Part shown: positions 35,739 through 44,763 of the stretch, in pieces
How positions within the stretch are numbered: position 1 is the stretch's first letter
Layout: each line of letters begins with the position of its first letter
Source of the DNA: Amantichitinum ursilacus
Lineage (GTDB): Bacteria > Pseudomonadota > Gammaproteobacteria > Burkholderiales > Chitinibacteraceae
DNA: 64,000 nt
Assembly: GCF_001294205.1 (NCBI RefSeq)
Contig: NZ_LAQT01000029.1
Coordinates: 1 to 64,000 of the forward strand
Direction: 5' to 3'
Translations under genes and position numbers: made by a program
The notes under the pieces: generated by a model
What the model was told of the DNA's origin: nothing
Database searches by the model: none
Seen by the model: the letters and a program-made list of their open reading frames with translations, nothing else

Positions 35739-36542
35739 ATGGACGAACGCAATCAGAACGCCGCATTGATCGGCAGCAGTGGTTTTGTGGGCCAGACGCT
35801 AAGCAAGCAAACGCACTTTAGCCACCACTACCGCTCCACCAACATCGGCAATATCGATGGCGGCAGCTTTGACACCGTGGTGTGCTCGGCCGCGCCGGCG
35901 CAAAAATGGATCGCCAACCGCGAACCTGCCGCCGATCGTAAAAACATCGATGGTCTGATCGCGCATCTTTCCACCATCCAGTGCAAAACCTTCATCCTGA
36001 TCAGCACGGTGGACGTGTTCAAGACCCCGGTGGGCATTGATGAAGACACGCCGGTGGACGAAAACGATCTGCACGCCTACGGCCTGAATCGCCGCTATCT
36101 GGAGAAATTTGTCGAAAGCCATTTCGACAATTATCTGATCGTGCGCCTGCCCGGCCTGGTGGGCCCCGGCCTGCGCAAGAACGTCATTTTCGACTTTCTG
36201 AACGACAACAATCTGCACGCCATCGATAGCCGTGGCTCGTTCTGCTTCTACCCGATGATCAACCTCTGGTACGACATCCAGACCGCGCTGAAAGCAGGCC
36301 TGAAACTGGTGCATCTGACCGCTGCGCCGGTCACCGTGGGTGATGTGTCGCTGGAAGGCTTTGGCAAACCGTTCGAGCAAAACCTCGGCAACGCCGCCGC
36401 CAGCTACGATATGCAAACCCGTTACGCCGACGTATTCGGCGGCACCGGCCGCTATCAATACAGCCGTCGTGAATCGATCCAGGCCGTGCGCGCTTATGCG
36501 CAATCCGAGCCGGTGACCATCAAAGCCGAGGCTGCAGCATGA
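35739..36542 (+). CDS. NAD(P)-dependent sugar epimerase/dehydratase-like protein
   Basis: A 267-residue short-chain dehydrogenase-type protein, beginning with the Rossmann motif AALIGSSGFVGQTL (GxxGxxG). It lacks an obvious complete Tyr-xxx-Lys pair: YGLNRRYLEKF provides a Tyr and an RR position where Lys is usual, so it may be a reductase-like relative with changed chemistry. The ATG at 35739 is 1 bp after the preceding stop and is preferred over upstream in-frame starts within that gene. It overlaps the isomerase gene by 4 bp. Likely acts on a nucleotide sugar. Confidence 0.75.
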   Translation: MDERNQNAALIGSSGFVGQTLSKQTHFSHHYRSTNIGNIDGGSFDTVVCSAAPAQKWIANREPAADRKNIDGLIAHLSTIQCKTFILISTVDVFKTPVGIDEDTPVDENDLHAYGLNRRYLEKFVESHFDNYLIVRLPGLVGPGLRKNVIFDFLNDNNLHAIDSRGSFCFYPMINLWYDIQTALKAGLKLVHLTAAPVTVGDVSLEGFGKPFEQNLGNAAASYDMQTRYADVFGGTGRYQYSRRESIQAVRAYAQSEPVTIKAEAAA

Positions 36543-37366
36543 GGCTGGCTATTTCGAATATCGCGTGGGACGTCAACGAAGACAACGACCTGGCCAGCCT
36601 GCTGCAACGCTATCAGGTGGATGCCATCGATTTTGCGCCGGGCAAATATTTTCCCAAGCCCGCCGAAGCCACCGACGCCGAAATCCGCAAGGTCAAAGCC
36701 TGGTGGGCGGAGCGCGGTATCGAAATGACCGGCATGCAGTCGCTGCTGTTTGGCACCACCGGGCTGAACGTGTTTGGCGACGCGGCGTCGCAAGACGCGA
36801 TGCTGGCGCACTTGCGCGGCGTCTGTCATATCGGCGGCGTCTCCGGCGCCACCCGCCTGGTGTTTGGCTCGCCCAAAAACCGCGATCGCAGCGGTCTGAG
36901 CGACGAAGAAACCCGCAGCCGCGCAGTCGAGTTCTTTAATCGTCTGGGCGATATCGCCGCCAGCGAAGGCGTGTTGATCTGCCTGGAACCGAACCCGCCG
37001 CTGTATGGCGCCAACTTTATGACCACCAGCGACGAAACCGCCGCGGTGGTGCGCGCCGTTAACCACGCGGCCGTCAAAATGCAGCTGGATACCGGCGCCG
37101 TCACGCTTAATCAAGAAAACGTGGCCGATGTGGTCAGCCGCCATATCGACGTGATCGGGCATATCCATGCCAGCGAGCCCAGCCTGGTGCCGCTGGGCGA
37201 CGGCGGTACGCAGCATGACGCGGTGTACGCCGCACTCAAGACCGTGCGCCCCGATGCGCTGGTCAGTATCGAAATGGTGGCCACGCAAAACGAGCCACAT
37301 CTGACCGCGATTGAGCGCGCCCTGGGCGTGGCCGACCGCAGCTATCGCCCGGGGAGGGCAGCGTAA
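36539..37366 (+). CDS. TIM-barrel sugar phosphate isomerase/epimerase family protein
   Basis: A 275-residue AP-endonuclease-2-type TIM barrel. The family's metal ligands can be followed: Glu in ICLEPNP, Asp in KMQLDTGAV, His in HIHASEP and Glu in VSIEMVA, the usual Glu-Asp-His-Glu set. Such enzymes isomerise or epimerise sugars or inositol-type polyols. The ATGA overlap with the preceding gene and the ATG directly after its stop codon show tight coupling in the operon. Confidence 0.85.
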   Translation: MRLAISNIAWDVNEDNDLASLLQRYQVDAIDFAPGKYFPKPAEATDAEIRKVKAWWAERGIEMTGMQSLLFGTTGLNVFGDAASQDAMLAHLRGVCHIGGVSGATRLVFGSPKNRDRSGLSDEETRSRAVEFFNRLGDIAASEGVLICLEPNPPLYGANFMTTSDETAAVVRAVNHAAVKMQLDTGAVTLNQENVADVVSRHIDVIGHIHASEPSLVPLGDGGTQHDAVYAALKTVRPDALVSIEMVATQNEPHLTAIERALGVADRSYRPGRAA

Positions 37367-37723
37367 ATGAAATGGTTGATTCTGATTCTGGGCATTCTGA
37401 CCAACGCTTCGGCCAGCGTGCTGATCAAGATGGCCATGCTGCCGCCGCGCGCGTTTCCATCGCCATCCAACCCGCAGGCCGCGCTGAGCAACTGGCCGTT
37501 CTGGCTGGGCCTGGGCCTGTATGGCACCGCCTTCTTGCTGTACGCCGCCGCGCTGGCGCGCCTGCCGCTGAATATTGCGCACCCGGTGCTGACCTCGGGC
37601 GCCGTGGCCGCCGTCGCCGTGCTGTCGGTGCTGGTGTTTCGCGAACAGTTTTACTGGACCACGATCACCGGCGTTGTGCTGGTGATCGCGGGTGTCGGCT
37701 TTATCACGGCCGGTGTGGCCTGA
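37367..37723 (+). CDS. Small EamA/SMR-like membrane transporter
   Basis: A 118-residue protein with four hydrophobic helices, of the size and pattern of ArnE/ArnF or SMR proteins (helix 3 and 4: NIAHPVLTSGAVAAVAVLSVLVFREQFYWTTITGVVLVIAGV). Arn-type relatives flip undecaprenyl-phosphate-linked sugars across the inner membrane; in this operon a flippase for a lipid-linked sugar is the natural guess. It begins directly after the preceding stop codon. Confidence 0.8.
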   Translation: MKWLILILGILTNASASVLIKMAMLPPRAFPSPSNPQAALSNWPFWLGLGLYGTAFLLYAAALARLPLNIAHPVLTSGAVAAVAVLSVLVFREQFYWTTITGVVLVIAGVGFITAGVA

Positions 37724-37744
37724 CGCTAAAGAGAGAAAACCACC

Positions 37745-38560
37745 ATGACCACCGCCATCGCCACAACGCCGCTTGCCGCCAGCAAAAACTGGCAAGTGCC
37801 AGCCTACAAGACGCAATTCTGGCTGGAACGCCAACACAAATACTGCATCGTGATCCCCGTGATCAACGAAGGGCAACGCATCATCAGCCTGCTGACCCGC
37901 ATGTCGCAGCTCAAGCTGGAGCAGCAAGCCGACGTCATCATCGTTGACGGGGGCAGCACCGACGGCTCGATGGAACACACGCGCCTGCAAACGCTGGGCG
38001 TGCGCGGCCTGATCCTGAAAACCGCCAGCGGCAAACTCAGCTCGCAACTGCGTTGCGCCTATGCCTTTGTGCTGGAACAAGGCTACGAAGGCGTCGTCAC
38101 CATCGACGGCAACGACAAAGACGACCCCGAAGCCATCCCGCGCTTTATCAAGGCGCTGGATGAGGGCATCGACTTTGTGCAGGCGTCGCGTTTTCTGAAC
38201 GGCGGCGTGGCAGAAAACACGCCCGCATCCCGTGACTTTGCCATCCGCTTTATCCACGCCCCGGCGCTGAGCATCGCCTCCGGCTTTCACTGGACCGACA
38301 CCACGCAAGGCTTTCGCGCCTACAGCCGCAAAATGATGGTGGATGACCGCATCGCCATGTTCCGCGACATCTTCACCACCTACGAACTGCTGGCCTATTT
38401 GTCGTACCGCGCCCCCAAGCTGGGCTACAAATGCGTGGAACTGCCCACCATCCGCCGCTATCCCAAAGGCGAAGTGCCCACCAAGATCAGCAGCGTGCGC
38501 GGCAACCTCAGCGTGCTGGGCGTGCTGTTCAGCGCCTGCCTGGGCCGCTATAACCCATAA
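37745..38560 (+). CDS. GT2 family glycosyltransferase (DPM1-like)
   Basis: A 271-residue soluble GT-A enzyme with YCIVIPVINEG, IIVDGGSTDGS and VVTIDGNDKDDPEAI, the nucleotide-sugar and metal-binding motifs of polyprenyl-phosphate sugar transferases. It has no C-terminal helices, unlike the GT2 at 31961. AAGAGAG lies upstream as ribosome site. As the last gene of the operon it ends 56 bp before a strong hairpin terminator. Confidence 0.87.
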   Translation: MTTAIATTPLAASKNWQVPAYKTQFWLERQHKYCIVIPVINEGQRIISLLTRMSQLKLEQQADVIIVDGGSTDGSMEHTRLQTLGVRGLILKTASGKLSSQLRCAYAFVLEQGYEGVVTIDGNDKDDPEAIPRFIKALDEGIDFVQASRFLNGGVAENTPASRDFAIRFIHAPALSIASGFHWTDTTQGFRAYSRKMMVDDRIAMFRDIFTTYELLAYLSYRAPKLGYKCVELPTIRRYPKGEVPTKISSVRGNLSVLGVLFSACLGRYNP

Positions 38561-38615
38561 GCCGATGACGCGATGAATCTTGCGTAGCCGATCCAGCCGA
38601 TTGCTGCCGCAAACA

Positions 38616-38652
38616 AAAAGGCCTCGAAGGCTTGATTGCTTCGAGGCCTTTT
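38616..38652 (+). terminator. Bidirectional terminator after the glycan operon
   Basis: A perfect 14-bp stem AAAAGGCCTCGAAG / CTTCGAGGCCTTTT with a 9-nt loop, A-rich before and T-rich after. It separates the rightward glycan operon from the leftward DUF4276 gene. Confidence 0.9.
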
Positions 38653-38670
38653 CTATGGGGGCGGCACCAC

Positions 38671-39348
38671 CTATGCCGCGACAGGGTCAGCAAGCGCTTC
38701 GATGCGGCTTAGCCAGGCATCAAAACGACGGCATTCGGCGCGGATCCTGTCTAACCCGGCTTCACGGGCTGCCAGCACGCCATGCAAAGGCTTGTCGTAG
38801 GACGGGAACAACGCCTGGATGCGTTTGGCGGGCGCGGTGTGGGGACTGTCGTTAATCCATTCAGGTGTCGAAAACTGTGCGCGAATGCGTTGGAACGGCG
38901 CGGCAAGCCTGGTATCGCCTGTCCCTTGGGCCAGGGCCACAGGATCACTGAATAGCAGACCTTCAAATTCATACATCTGCAGATAAGGAATAAAGCGGCG
39001 CATCGCGTTTTCTCCCAGCTCAAGGGTTAGCGCTGCTTGCATGGCATTCAACACGCAATCCGCTTTGTCATCCGGCGAGCCTGACTGTTGTGCCTGTGCT
39101 TTACCGGGAAACGCGTTGGGCAAGCCATAAAAATCAAAAAAGGTCGTGCACCATGCATCGCCAGCCGCCAGCAGGTTTCTGGCGTCCGTGACAATGCGCT
39201 CGATTTTTACGTTGCCACCCTGATGGCCAGGTTTGCCGACCAGGCGTGGACAAAGGTAGATCTGGCGCTCATACAACGTCGGCGCCACGACTTCCTTGAT
39301 AAAACTTTCTTCGGTCTGGCCCTCGCAGATCACATAAAGCCGGATCAT
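38671..39348 (-). CDS. DUF4276 family protein, partner of AAA ATPase
   Basis: A 225-residue protein that begins MIRLYVICEGQTEESFIKEVVAPTL, a Toprim-like opening (acidic EGQTEE) typical of DUF4276, and later has TFFDFYGLPNAFPGK and YEFEGLLFSDP. The ATG at 39348 overlaps the ATPase stop as ATGA and is preferred over 39378. Paired ATPase and Toprim-like genes are used in several phage-defence systems (PARIS, and OLD/Gabija-type), where the second protein is the nuclease-type toxin. That role here is inference. Confidence 0.8.
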   Translation of the reverse strand: MIRLYVICEGQTEESFIKEVVAPTLYERQIYLCPRLVGKPGHQGGNVKIERIVTDARNLLAAGDAWCTTFFDFYGLPNAFPGKAQAQQSGSPDDKADCVLNAMQAALTLELGENAMRRFIPYLQMYEFEGLLFSDPVALAQGTGDTRLAAPFQRIRAQFSTPEWINDSPHTAPAKRIQALFPSYDKPLHGVLAAREAGLDRIRAECRRFDAWLSRIEALADPVAA

Positions 39349-40427
39349 GGCCGACCGCCCAGTACGTTCTTTTGCCACAACTCGCCGTTTGAATAATCAC
39401 GCAGCCAGTCCGCGAAATCGGCCTCTTGCAACCGCTTGAATACAGAACTGCCGTCTTCCCGCTCAACCACGATCACGTCGTTCAGCGAAAACTGGTTCAG
39501 CAATTCAACGGATTGGGTGGCAACGATGATCTGCGTCCGGGTGGATGCGGAGCGCAATAATGCGGCCAACAAGGTTACTGCGTACGGATGCAGGCCCAGT
39601 TCGGGTTCATCGATGATCAAGGTCGACGGTGGCTTGGGGTCCAGCAACGCGGTGGCCAGGCAGATAAAGCGTAGCGATCCATCCGAAAGCTGGTGAGGCG
39701 ACAGCACATAGTCGCTATCTAGTTGGCGCCAGCGCAGATTGATGTCGTCGACGCTGCGGGGTTGCAACACAAAGTCATCAAAGAAAGGAATCGCCAATTG
39801 AACGGTCTTGCGAATCTGCGCATACACCGCGGGCGACTCGGTTCTTAGCATGTATAGATACGCCGCAAGATTGGCGCCATCGGCGTGCAGCGCCAGCGCA
39901 TCGTGCACATCTCCCCAGCGTTTTACCCCTGCGGTCTCGCTGGTGTCGTGGAAATGAAAGACATTCCAGCGATGGATTGAATTGAACAGTGAACGCGTTG
40001 CTTCATCCGCAGCGGGTTCTACAGCAAGCAAGGGCAGTGTCGCCTCAGGGCCGGGCAGGGTGCTTAGAGGCACCGGCTGCTGGTGTGCAGTCACCGCTTC
40101 CCGCGTGAAGACAAAGGTGCCATCCACCGAGGGCTCCAGCGTAAACGAATAAGTGAAGTGGCCCAGCGTAATCGTTGAATCCAGCTGCGAGGTCTGCTTT
40201 AACCCAAAGCTGACGATCCGTTCCGCGGAGCCCTGCTTTGCGGTCCAGTTTGCCAGCCGGCGCTCCATCAAAGCGCCCACCATGCGGAAATACGCGATAA
40301 AGCTGCTCTTGCCAGCACCGTTAGGACCAATAAGCACATTCAGCGCGCTGAGCTCGAGTTGCTCTAGCGCGCGAATCGACTTGAAGCCATGAATGGTGAG
40401 TGCGCTGATGGGGTGTTTGATGGTCAT
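39345..40427 (-). CDS. AAA family ATPase (RecF/OLD-like ABC ATPase)
   Basis: A 360-residue ATPase with Walker A GPNGAGKSSF at about residue 33, a Q/H-type middle region, and near residue 275 the SMC/RecF-like Walker B TLIIDEPELGLHP, followed by IIVATQSVELLNQF. The N-terminus ALTIHGFKSIRALEQLEL is typical of AAA_21/OLD-type ATPases. No long coiled coil is inserted, so it belongs to the compact group paired with DUF4276 rather than to DNA repair RecF. Likely acts as sensor or regulator for the DUF4276 partner. Confidence 0.85.
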   Translation of the reverse strand: MTIKHPISALTIHGFKSIRALEQLELSALNVLIGPNGAGKSSFIAYFRMVGALMERRLANWTAKQGSAERIVSFGLKQTSQLDSTITLGHFTYSFTLEPSVDGTFVFTREAVTAHQQPVPLSTLPGPEATLPLLAVEPAADEATRSLFNSIHRWNVFHFHDTSETAGVKRWGDVHDALALHADGANLAAYLYMLRTESPAVYAQIRKTVQLAIPFFDDFVLQPRSVDDINLRWRQLDSDYVLSPHQLSDGSLRFICLATALLDPKPPSTLIIDEPELGLHPYAVTLLAALLRSASTRTQIIVATQSVELLNQFSLNDVIVVEREDGSSVFKRLQEADFADWLRDYSNGELWQKNVLGGRP

Positions 40428-40562
40428 GCCGGTGCCTGCGGTTTCAAAAGGACCGCAGCGCGCGGCCGGGTCGCCTGCAGTTTAGCACCGGCCCTGTTAG
40501 CGACGTAGGGATCAATCGGCTCCACGCCGCGGAGCGATCGCCGGGAAAAAGTGGCGGCAGAT

Positions 40563-42179
40563 TTACCTCAGCCGGAAATCCGCAATCAGCGCGCTCAGCT
40601 CGGTCGAAATCTGGTTGATTTCCGCCACCGCCGTGGGGATACCGCTGATGCGGCGGCTGGTTTCGCCGGTGCCGGCGGCGATGCGTTCGATGTTGTTGGC
40701 CAGCTGGTTGCTGGCCACCGCTTGTTCGCGCAGCGCTTCAGACATCGAGGCGATATGTTCGACCAGTTCGCGGCTGCTGCTGCGCACTTCGGCCATGCCG
40801 CTGCCGGCTTGGGTGGCCAGCGCGTTCACGCTCTGGATGCGCTCGGCGTTCTGGCGGATTTCGAATACGGCGGCGGCGGTGGCTTTTTCGGTGGTGCTGA
40901 TCATGCCGGTGATTTCGACGGTGGAAGCGGCGGTTTTCTCGGCCAGTTTGCGGACTTCGTCGGCGACGACGGCAAAGCCGCGGCCGTGTTCACCGGCGCG
41001 GGCGGCTTCGATGGCGGCGTTAAGCGCCAACAGATTGGTTTGTTCGGCGATGCCTTTGATCACTTGCGCGATGCCAGCGATGCGCTGCGCGTTGGTGTCG
41101 AGTTGCTGCATATAGGTGGCGGCGGCCTGCACGCTTTCGTTAACCGCATCAAAGCGGCTGATCACGGCTTCGACGCTGCCCGCACCGGCCTGGGCGTGCT
41201 CGCCAGCGGCGCGCGCCAGCGTGTCGGTCTCGCTGGCGCTGCTGGAGATATGGTTGATGGACACCGTCATTTGCTCGACGGTGGCCGCCATCGAGGCACT
41301 GGCATTGCTTTGTTCTTCGGCCGCACCGGCCACGGCCCCCGCCACGCTGGATAAGCTGTGGCCCGCGCTTTGCAGCGTGGTGGCCGCTGCGGTCAGGCGG
41401 GTTACCCAGTCGTGCAATTGCTGGCGCATTTCGGCCATCGACGCCAACAAGCTACGTGTGTCCCCCGCACGCACCGGTACCTGCACCGCCAGATTGCCTG
41501 CGGCCACTTGCCGCGCAATGGCCGCCGCCTGCGCCGGTTCGCCGCCCAGTTGGCGAAAGATGGCGCTGCCGGTCAGCCACAGCAGCACGCCCAGCACGGC
41601 CAGTGCCGCCACGCTGATCAAAATGCTCTGCACCACCATTTGCTGGCGCGTGGCGTCGAAATGCTGGTCGGCTTGCACTGCCTGGTTAACCAGCGAAGTG
41701 GCGACGGTATCCAGGTTTTTCTGCAGGTCGTCGCGGATGCCATCGACCTCGCCATCCACCGTGCGGATGGCGGCAAAGTCCATCGGCTCGGCCGCCAGCA
41801 AGGGGCGGTAGCGTTTCTCATAGGTATCGATATAGCGCTCAAGCGCGCTCTGGGCTTTTTGCGCCGCTTGCGTGGCTTCGGGCGTGACGGCGTAGCTGGC
41901 GGATTGTTGCAGCGTCTTGATTGCGTTGGCTTTGGCGCTGGCCCATTCGCGGTCGGAATCGGCCATGTTGTGGTTGATGACCGCGTCCGCGATCACCTGA
42001 TACAGATCCGCGCCCAAGCCTGCGCTGCGCTCGACAAAACCGGCGTGCGCGGCGGCGTCGTTGCCTTCGTCCTGCAACGCGCCCAGCCGCTGCAGTCCGT
42101 ACAGATTGTCCGCGATAAAAATCAGGCAGACCGCCAGCATCAGGCTGGCGATCAGGATCAGGCGATTACGCAATGTCAT
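40563..42179 (-). CDS. Methyl-accepting chemotaxis protein
   Basis: A 538-residue receptor. A first transmembrane helix (about 5-26), a helical periplasmic sensor (about 27-180, four-helix-bundle type), a second helix (about 182-204), a HAMP domain and a cytoplasmic signalling hairpin with the conserved tip [19 protein letters not shown] followed by [16 protein letters not shown]. There is no C-terminal NWETF-like tether for CheR/CheB. The start at 42179 (MTLRNRLIL) is preferred to 42212 because it gives a normal short N-terminus before the helix. The gene is monocistronic; ligand unknown. Confidence 0.93.
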   Translation of the reverse strand: MTLRNRLILIASLMLAVCLIFIADNLYGLQRLGALQDEGNDAAAHAGFVERSAGLGADLYQVIADAVINHNMADSDREWASAKANAIKTLQQSASYAVTPEATQAAQKAQSALERYIDTYEKRYRPLLAAEPMDFAAIRTVDGEVDGIRDDLQKNLDTVATSLVNQAVQADQHFDATRQQMVVQSILISVAALAVLGVLLWLTGSAIFRQLGGEPAQAAAIARQVAAGNLAVQVPVRAGDTRSLLASMAEMRQQLHDWVTRLTAAATTLQSAGHSLSSVAGAVAGAAEEQSNASASMAATVEQMTVSINHISSSASETDTLARAAGEHAQAGAGSVEAVISRFDAVNESVQAAATYMQQLDTNAQRIAGIAQVIKGIAEQTNLLALNAAIEAARAGEHGRGFAVVADEVRKLAEKTAASTVEITGMISTTEKATAAAVFEIRQNAERIQSVNALATQAGSGMAEVRSSSRELVEHIASMSEALREQAVASNQLANNIERIAAGTGETSRRISGIPTAVAEINQISTELSALIADFRLR

Positions 42180-42307
42180 GCCGGGCATCCTGTGGTGGTG
42201 GCGCGCCTGCACCCCGCGTGGGGCGCGGCGCGGCGCGTTGTGCTGGCCCTAAGCATAGTGGGCGCGCAGGCAGATTGCGCGTGCCAAGCGGGTGCTGGCG
42301 TGACGGC

Positions 42308-42325
42308 TGCAAAAATATTTTTGCA
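42308..42325. promoter_or_regulatory. Perfect 18-bp palindrome upstream of the bufferin operon
   Basis: TGCAAAAATATTTTTGCA is its own reverse complement and lies 96 bp upstream of the precursor gene, between it and the divergent chemotaxis gene. A candidate ECF-type promoter (TGTCAT at 42332-42337, 16 nt, CGACTC at 42354-42359) lies just downstream, so the palindrome may be an operator for a second regulator. The promoter part is weakly supported. Confidence 0.5.
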
Positions 42326-42421
42326 AAGTACTGTCATATCCGCGGCGCTGCGCCGACTCAGTCTGTAGCGAGGCCATTTTTGCTTTCGCGCAACCTTTGT
42401 ACTTACAGACTGGAGATCACC

Positions 42422-42664
42422 ATGAACAAGCAATTACTCGCCGCATCCGCCCTCGCCGCCATCCTGGGCAGCGCATTGTCCGCCCCGGTATTGGCCGCCG
42501 ATATGGAGAAGTGTTACGGCGTGGCCAAAGCCGGCCAGAACGACTGCAAGGGCAACGACCATGCCTGCGCGGGCCAGGCCAGCAAAGACAACGACAAGGC
42601 CGAGTTCAAGGCCGTACCGGCAGGCACGTGCGCCAAAATGGGCGGCAGCCTTAAAGCCGGTTAA
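42422..42664 (+). CDS. bufA1: Bufferin-type peptide precursor (BufA1, DUF2282)
   Basis: An 80-residue exported precursor: signal peptide about 1-25 (ending VLA/A), then a short chain with four conserved Cys ([24 protein letters not shown]) as in DUF2282 proteins. In bufferin systems the Cys are modified by the MNIO enzyme and the product binds copper in the periplasm. ATG at 42422 with GGAG upstream is chosen over far upstream starts. The next genes are the maturation enzyme and its partner, which supports the call strongly. Confidence 0.9.
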   Translation: MNKQLLAASALAAILGSALSAPVLAADMEKCYGVAKAGQNDCKGNDHACAGQASKDNDKAEFKAVPAGTCAKMGGSLKAG

Positions 42665-42729
42665 GCGCGCATTGCAGCGGCCGGTGTCGGGCTGGCCGCT
42701 GCCCGCCGCATTGCTTGGGAGCACGCGTG

Positions 42730-43563
42730 ATGCATCAATCTGATTTATTGACCGGCCTGGGCCTGCGTTCGCCGCACGTGGCCGACGTGCTGCAAACGCA
42801 GCCGGCGGTGGGCTGGTGGGAAGTGCATAGCGAAAACTATTTTGGCGGCGGCGCGCCGATTGCCGCGCTGGAGCAAATCCGCGACCAGTATCCGGTAAGT
42901 CTGCATGGCGTCGGGCTGGGGCTGGGCAGTGTTGACCCGCTGGATAAACGACATCTGGCGCAATTGCGCGAGCTGGTACAGCGCATCGAGCCGGTGCGCG
43001 TCTCCGAGCATCTGGCGTGGAATCGCCATGCCGGGCAGTTCTTTCCCGATTTGCTGCCGGTGCCGCGTTTGCACGGCGCACTGGACTTGCTGTGCCAGCG
43101 CATCGACCAGGTGCAGCAGGCGTTGGGGCGCACGATTTTGCTGGAGAACGTGTCCACTTATATCGAGATGCGCGATGCGGTGTGCAGCGAGGCCGAATTG
43201 CTGGCGCACATTGCGCGTCGCACCGGCTGTGGCGTGCTGCTGGATCTGAACAATCTGCGGGTGAATGCGCTGAACCTGGGATTGGACCCGCAAGATGAGA
43301 TGGCTGCTTTGCCGCGCGACGTGGTCGGCGAAATCCATGTGGCTGGATATGAAATGGTGGACGGTTGCGCCATCGATACCCACGGCGCGCCGGTCAGTGC
43401 CGAAGTGATGGCGCTGTTGCGGGTGGCTTTGCAGCGCTTTGGGCCGCAACCGGTGTTGCTGGAACGCGATAGCAATCTGCCGCCGCTGGCCGCGTTGCTG
43501 GGCGAATATGCCGCAATCCAGGCGGTGGTGGCTGAGGCGCACAGGGAGCCGCAGCCATGTTGA
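42730..43563 (+). CDS. bufB: Multinuclear non-heme iron oxidase (MNIO, DUF692), BufB
   Basis: A 277-residue TIM-barrel-type MNIO that modifies Cys residues of the precursor in the cytoplasm. Family motifs with iron ligands are visible: WEVHSENYF, SLHGVGLGLGS, SEHLAWNRH, LLENVSTYI, LLDLNNL, GEIHVAGYE and AIDTHGAPV. ATG at 42730 (GTG at 42727 also possible) follows a GGGAG site. It ends with a 7-bp overlap into the DUF2063 gene. Confidence 0.92.
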   Translation: MHQSDLLTGLGLRSPHVADVLQTQPAVGWWEVHSENYFGGGAPIAALEQIRDQYPVSLHGVGLGLGSVDPLDKRHLAQLRELVQRIEPVRVSEHLAWNRHAGQFFPDLLPVPRLHGALDLLCQRIDQVQQALGRTILLENVSTYIEMRDAVCSEAELLAHIARRTGCGVLLDLNNLRVNALNLGLDPQDEMAALPRDVVGEIHVAGYEMVDGCAIDTHGAPVSAEVMALLRVALQRFGPQPVLLERDSNLPPLAALLGEYAAIQAVVAEAHREPQPC

Positions 43564-44306
43564 GTTACGCCGCCGCCCTCGCCGAATTGGCCTATGCCTT
43601 TAACGACGCTGGTTTTGTGCCTGCCGGCGTCACCACTGCCAGCGCGCCGCGGCTGGACGTCTATCGCAACAATGTGCGGCTCAATCGCATTAATGCCTTG
43701 CGGGCGACCTTTGCCCAAGTGGCGGAGCTGGTCGGCGCTGAGTTCTTTAACGGCATGGCGCGCGCGTATGTGCGGGCGACGCCGGCGACCTCGGCCAATC
43801 TGCATGACGACGGCGCGCAGCTGGCGGCGTTTATTGCCACGTTTGCACCCGCGCGTAGCGTGCCGTATCTGGCCGATGTGGCGCGGGTGGATTGGGCTTT
43901 GCATCGGGCATGGCATGCGCCCGATTGCGCGCCATTTGCCGTGGCGCAGCTGCAAACGCTGACGCCGGAACAGTTTGCGCAACAGCGCGTGCGCTTTGCG
44001 CCAGCGGTGGCGCTGGTGGCATCGCCGGCTTGGCCGATCGCCGATTTGCTGGCGATGCATCAAGGCGGCGCACTGGCTGATCCGGACGCAGGAGGCCAGG
44101 CCGTGTTGATCTGGCGGGCGGGCACGCAGGTGCAGCACCGCGCGCTTGGCCCGGCGCACGCGGTCGCGGTCCGGTCCTTGCAACACGGCGCGCCGCTGCA
44201 CGCGGTGCTGCCTGCGTTGCAGGCCGACACGGCGTTGTTGCCGCTGTTATTTACTGATGGTTTGATTAGCGCGCTGGAGGCCCATCATGCTTGCGCTCCG
44301 CTGTAA
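43557..44306 (+). CDS. bufC: DUF2063 protein, BufC/HvfC-type partner of MNIO
   Basis: A 249-residue protein of the DUF2063 family, the usual partner of DUF692 enzymes, thought to recognise and present the precursor peptide. The N-terminal part shows RLDVYRNNVRLNRINALRATFAQVAELVGAEFF, the helical domain once described as DNA-binding. The C-terminal half is more variable. It overlaps both neighbours (7 bp and 20 bp), so the three proteins are translated together. Confidence 0.88.
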   Translation: MLSYAAALAELAYAFNDAGFVPAGVTTASAPRLDVYRNNVRLNRINALRATFAQVAELVGAEFFNGMARAYVRATPATSANLHDDGAQLAAFIATFAPARSVPYLADVARVDWALHRAWHAPDCAPFAVAQLQTLTPEQFAQQRVRFAPAVALVASPAWPIADLLAMHQGGALADPDAGGQAVLIWRAGTQVQHRALGPAHAVAVRSLQHGAPLHAVLPALQADTALLPLLFTDGLISALEAHHACAPL

Positions 44307-44763
44307 CTGGATGGCGTGGCTATACGCCCGTTTCGAACTCTGTTGTACCGCGTTGCAACCGGCGTTTGCGCTGGGGGTGCGGCTGTATCTGGCGCGGGTG
44401 TTCTGGTTGTCCGGGCTGACCAAATTACGCAGTTGGGATAGCACCTTGTATTTGTTTACCAGTGAATATCACGTGCCCCTCCTGCCACCCGCGGTCGCTG
44501 CAGTGATGGGCGCGGGCGGCGAATTGCTGTTGCCCTTGCTGTTGTTGACGGGGTGGGCGGGGCGCTTTGGCGCGACCGGCTTGCTGATTTTGAATTGCGT
44601 GGCAGTGATTTCATATCCAGGTCTGGAACCGATCCAGATCAAGGATCATGTGCTGTGGGGTATCTTGCTGGTTTATCTGATGGTGCATGGCATGGGCGCG
44701 TGGTCGGTGGACGGCTGGCGCATGCGGCGCCGTCTGCGCGTACGGGGGCCAGGCACGCAGTGA
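44287..44763 (+). CDS. DoxX family membrane protein
   Basis: A 158-residue inner-membrane protein with four helices and the DoxX pattern RVFWLSGLTKLRSW...LYLFTSEYHVPLLPP. DoxX-type proteins are common in bufferin/DUF692 operons, with a suspected redox role at the membrane. It overlaps bufC by 20 bp and the sigma gene by 4 bp (GTGA). Confidence 0.87.
   Translation: MLALRCNWMAWLYARFELCCTALQPAFALGVRLYLARVFWLSGLTKLRSWDSTLYLFTSEYHVPLLPPAVAAVMGAGGELLLPLLLLTGWAGRFGATGLLILNCVAVISYPGLEPIQIKDHVLWGILLVYLMVHGMGAWSVDGWRMRRRLRVRGPGTQ

Noticed and set aside
40551-41354. Gly/Ala/Asp/Phe-rich frame opposite the chemotaxis gene
   Set aside because: Repeat-like composition is the antisense of the chemoreceptor coiled coil, not a real glycine-rich protein.
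44553-44759. N-terminal extension of the ECF sigma factor
   Set aside because: Overlaps doxX in a different frame; GTG at 44760 in GTGA overlap is the natural start.
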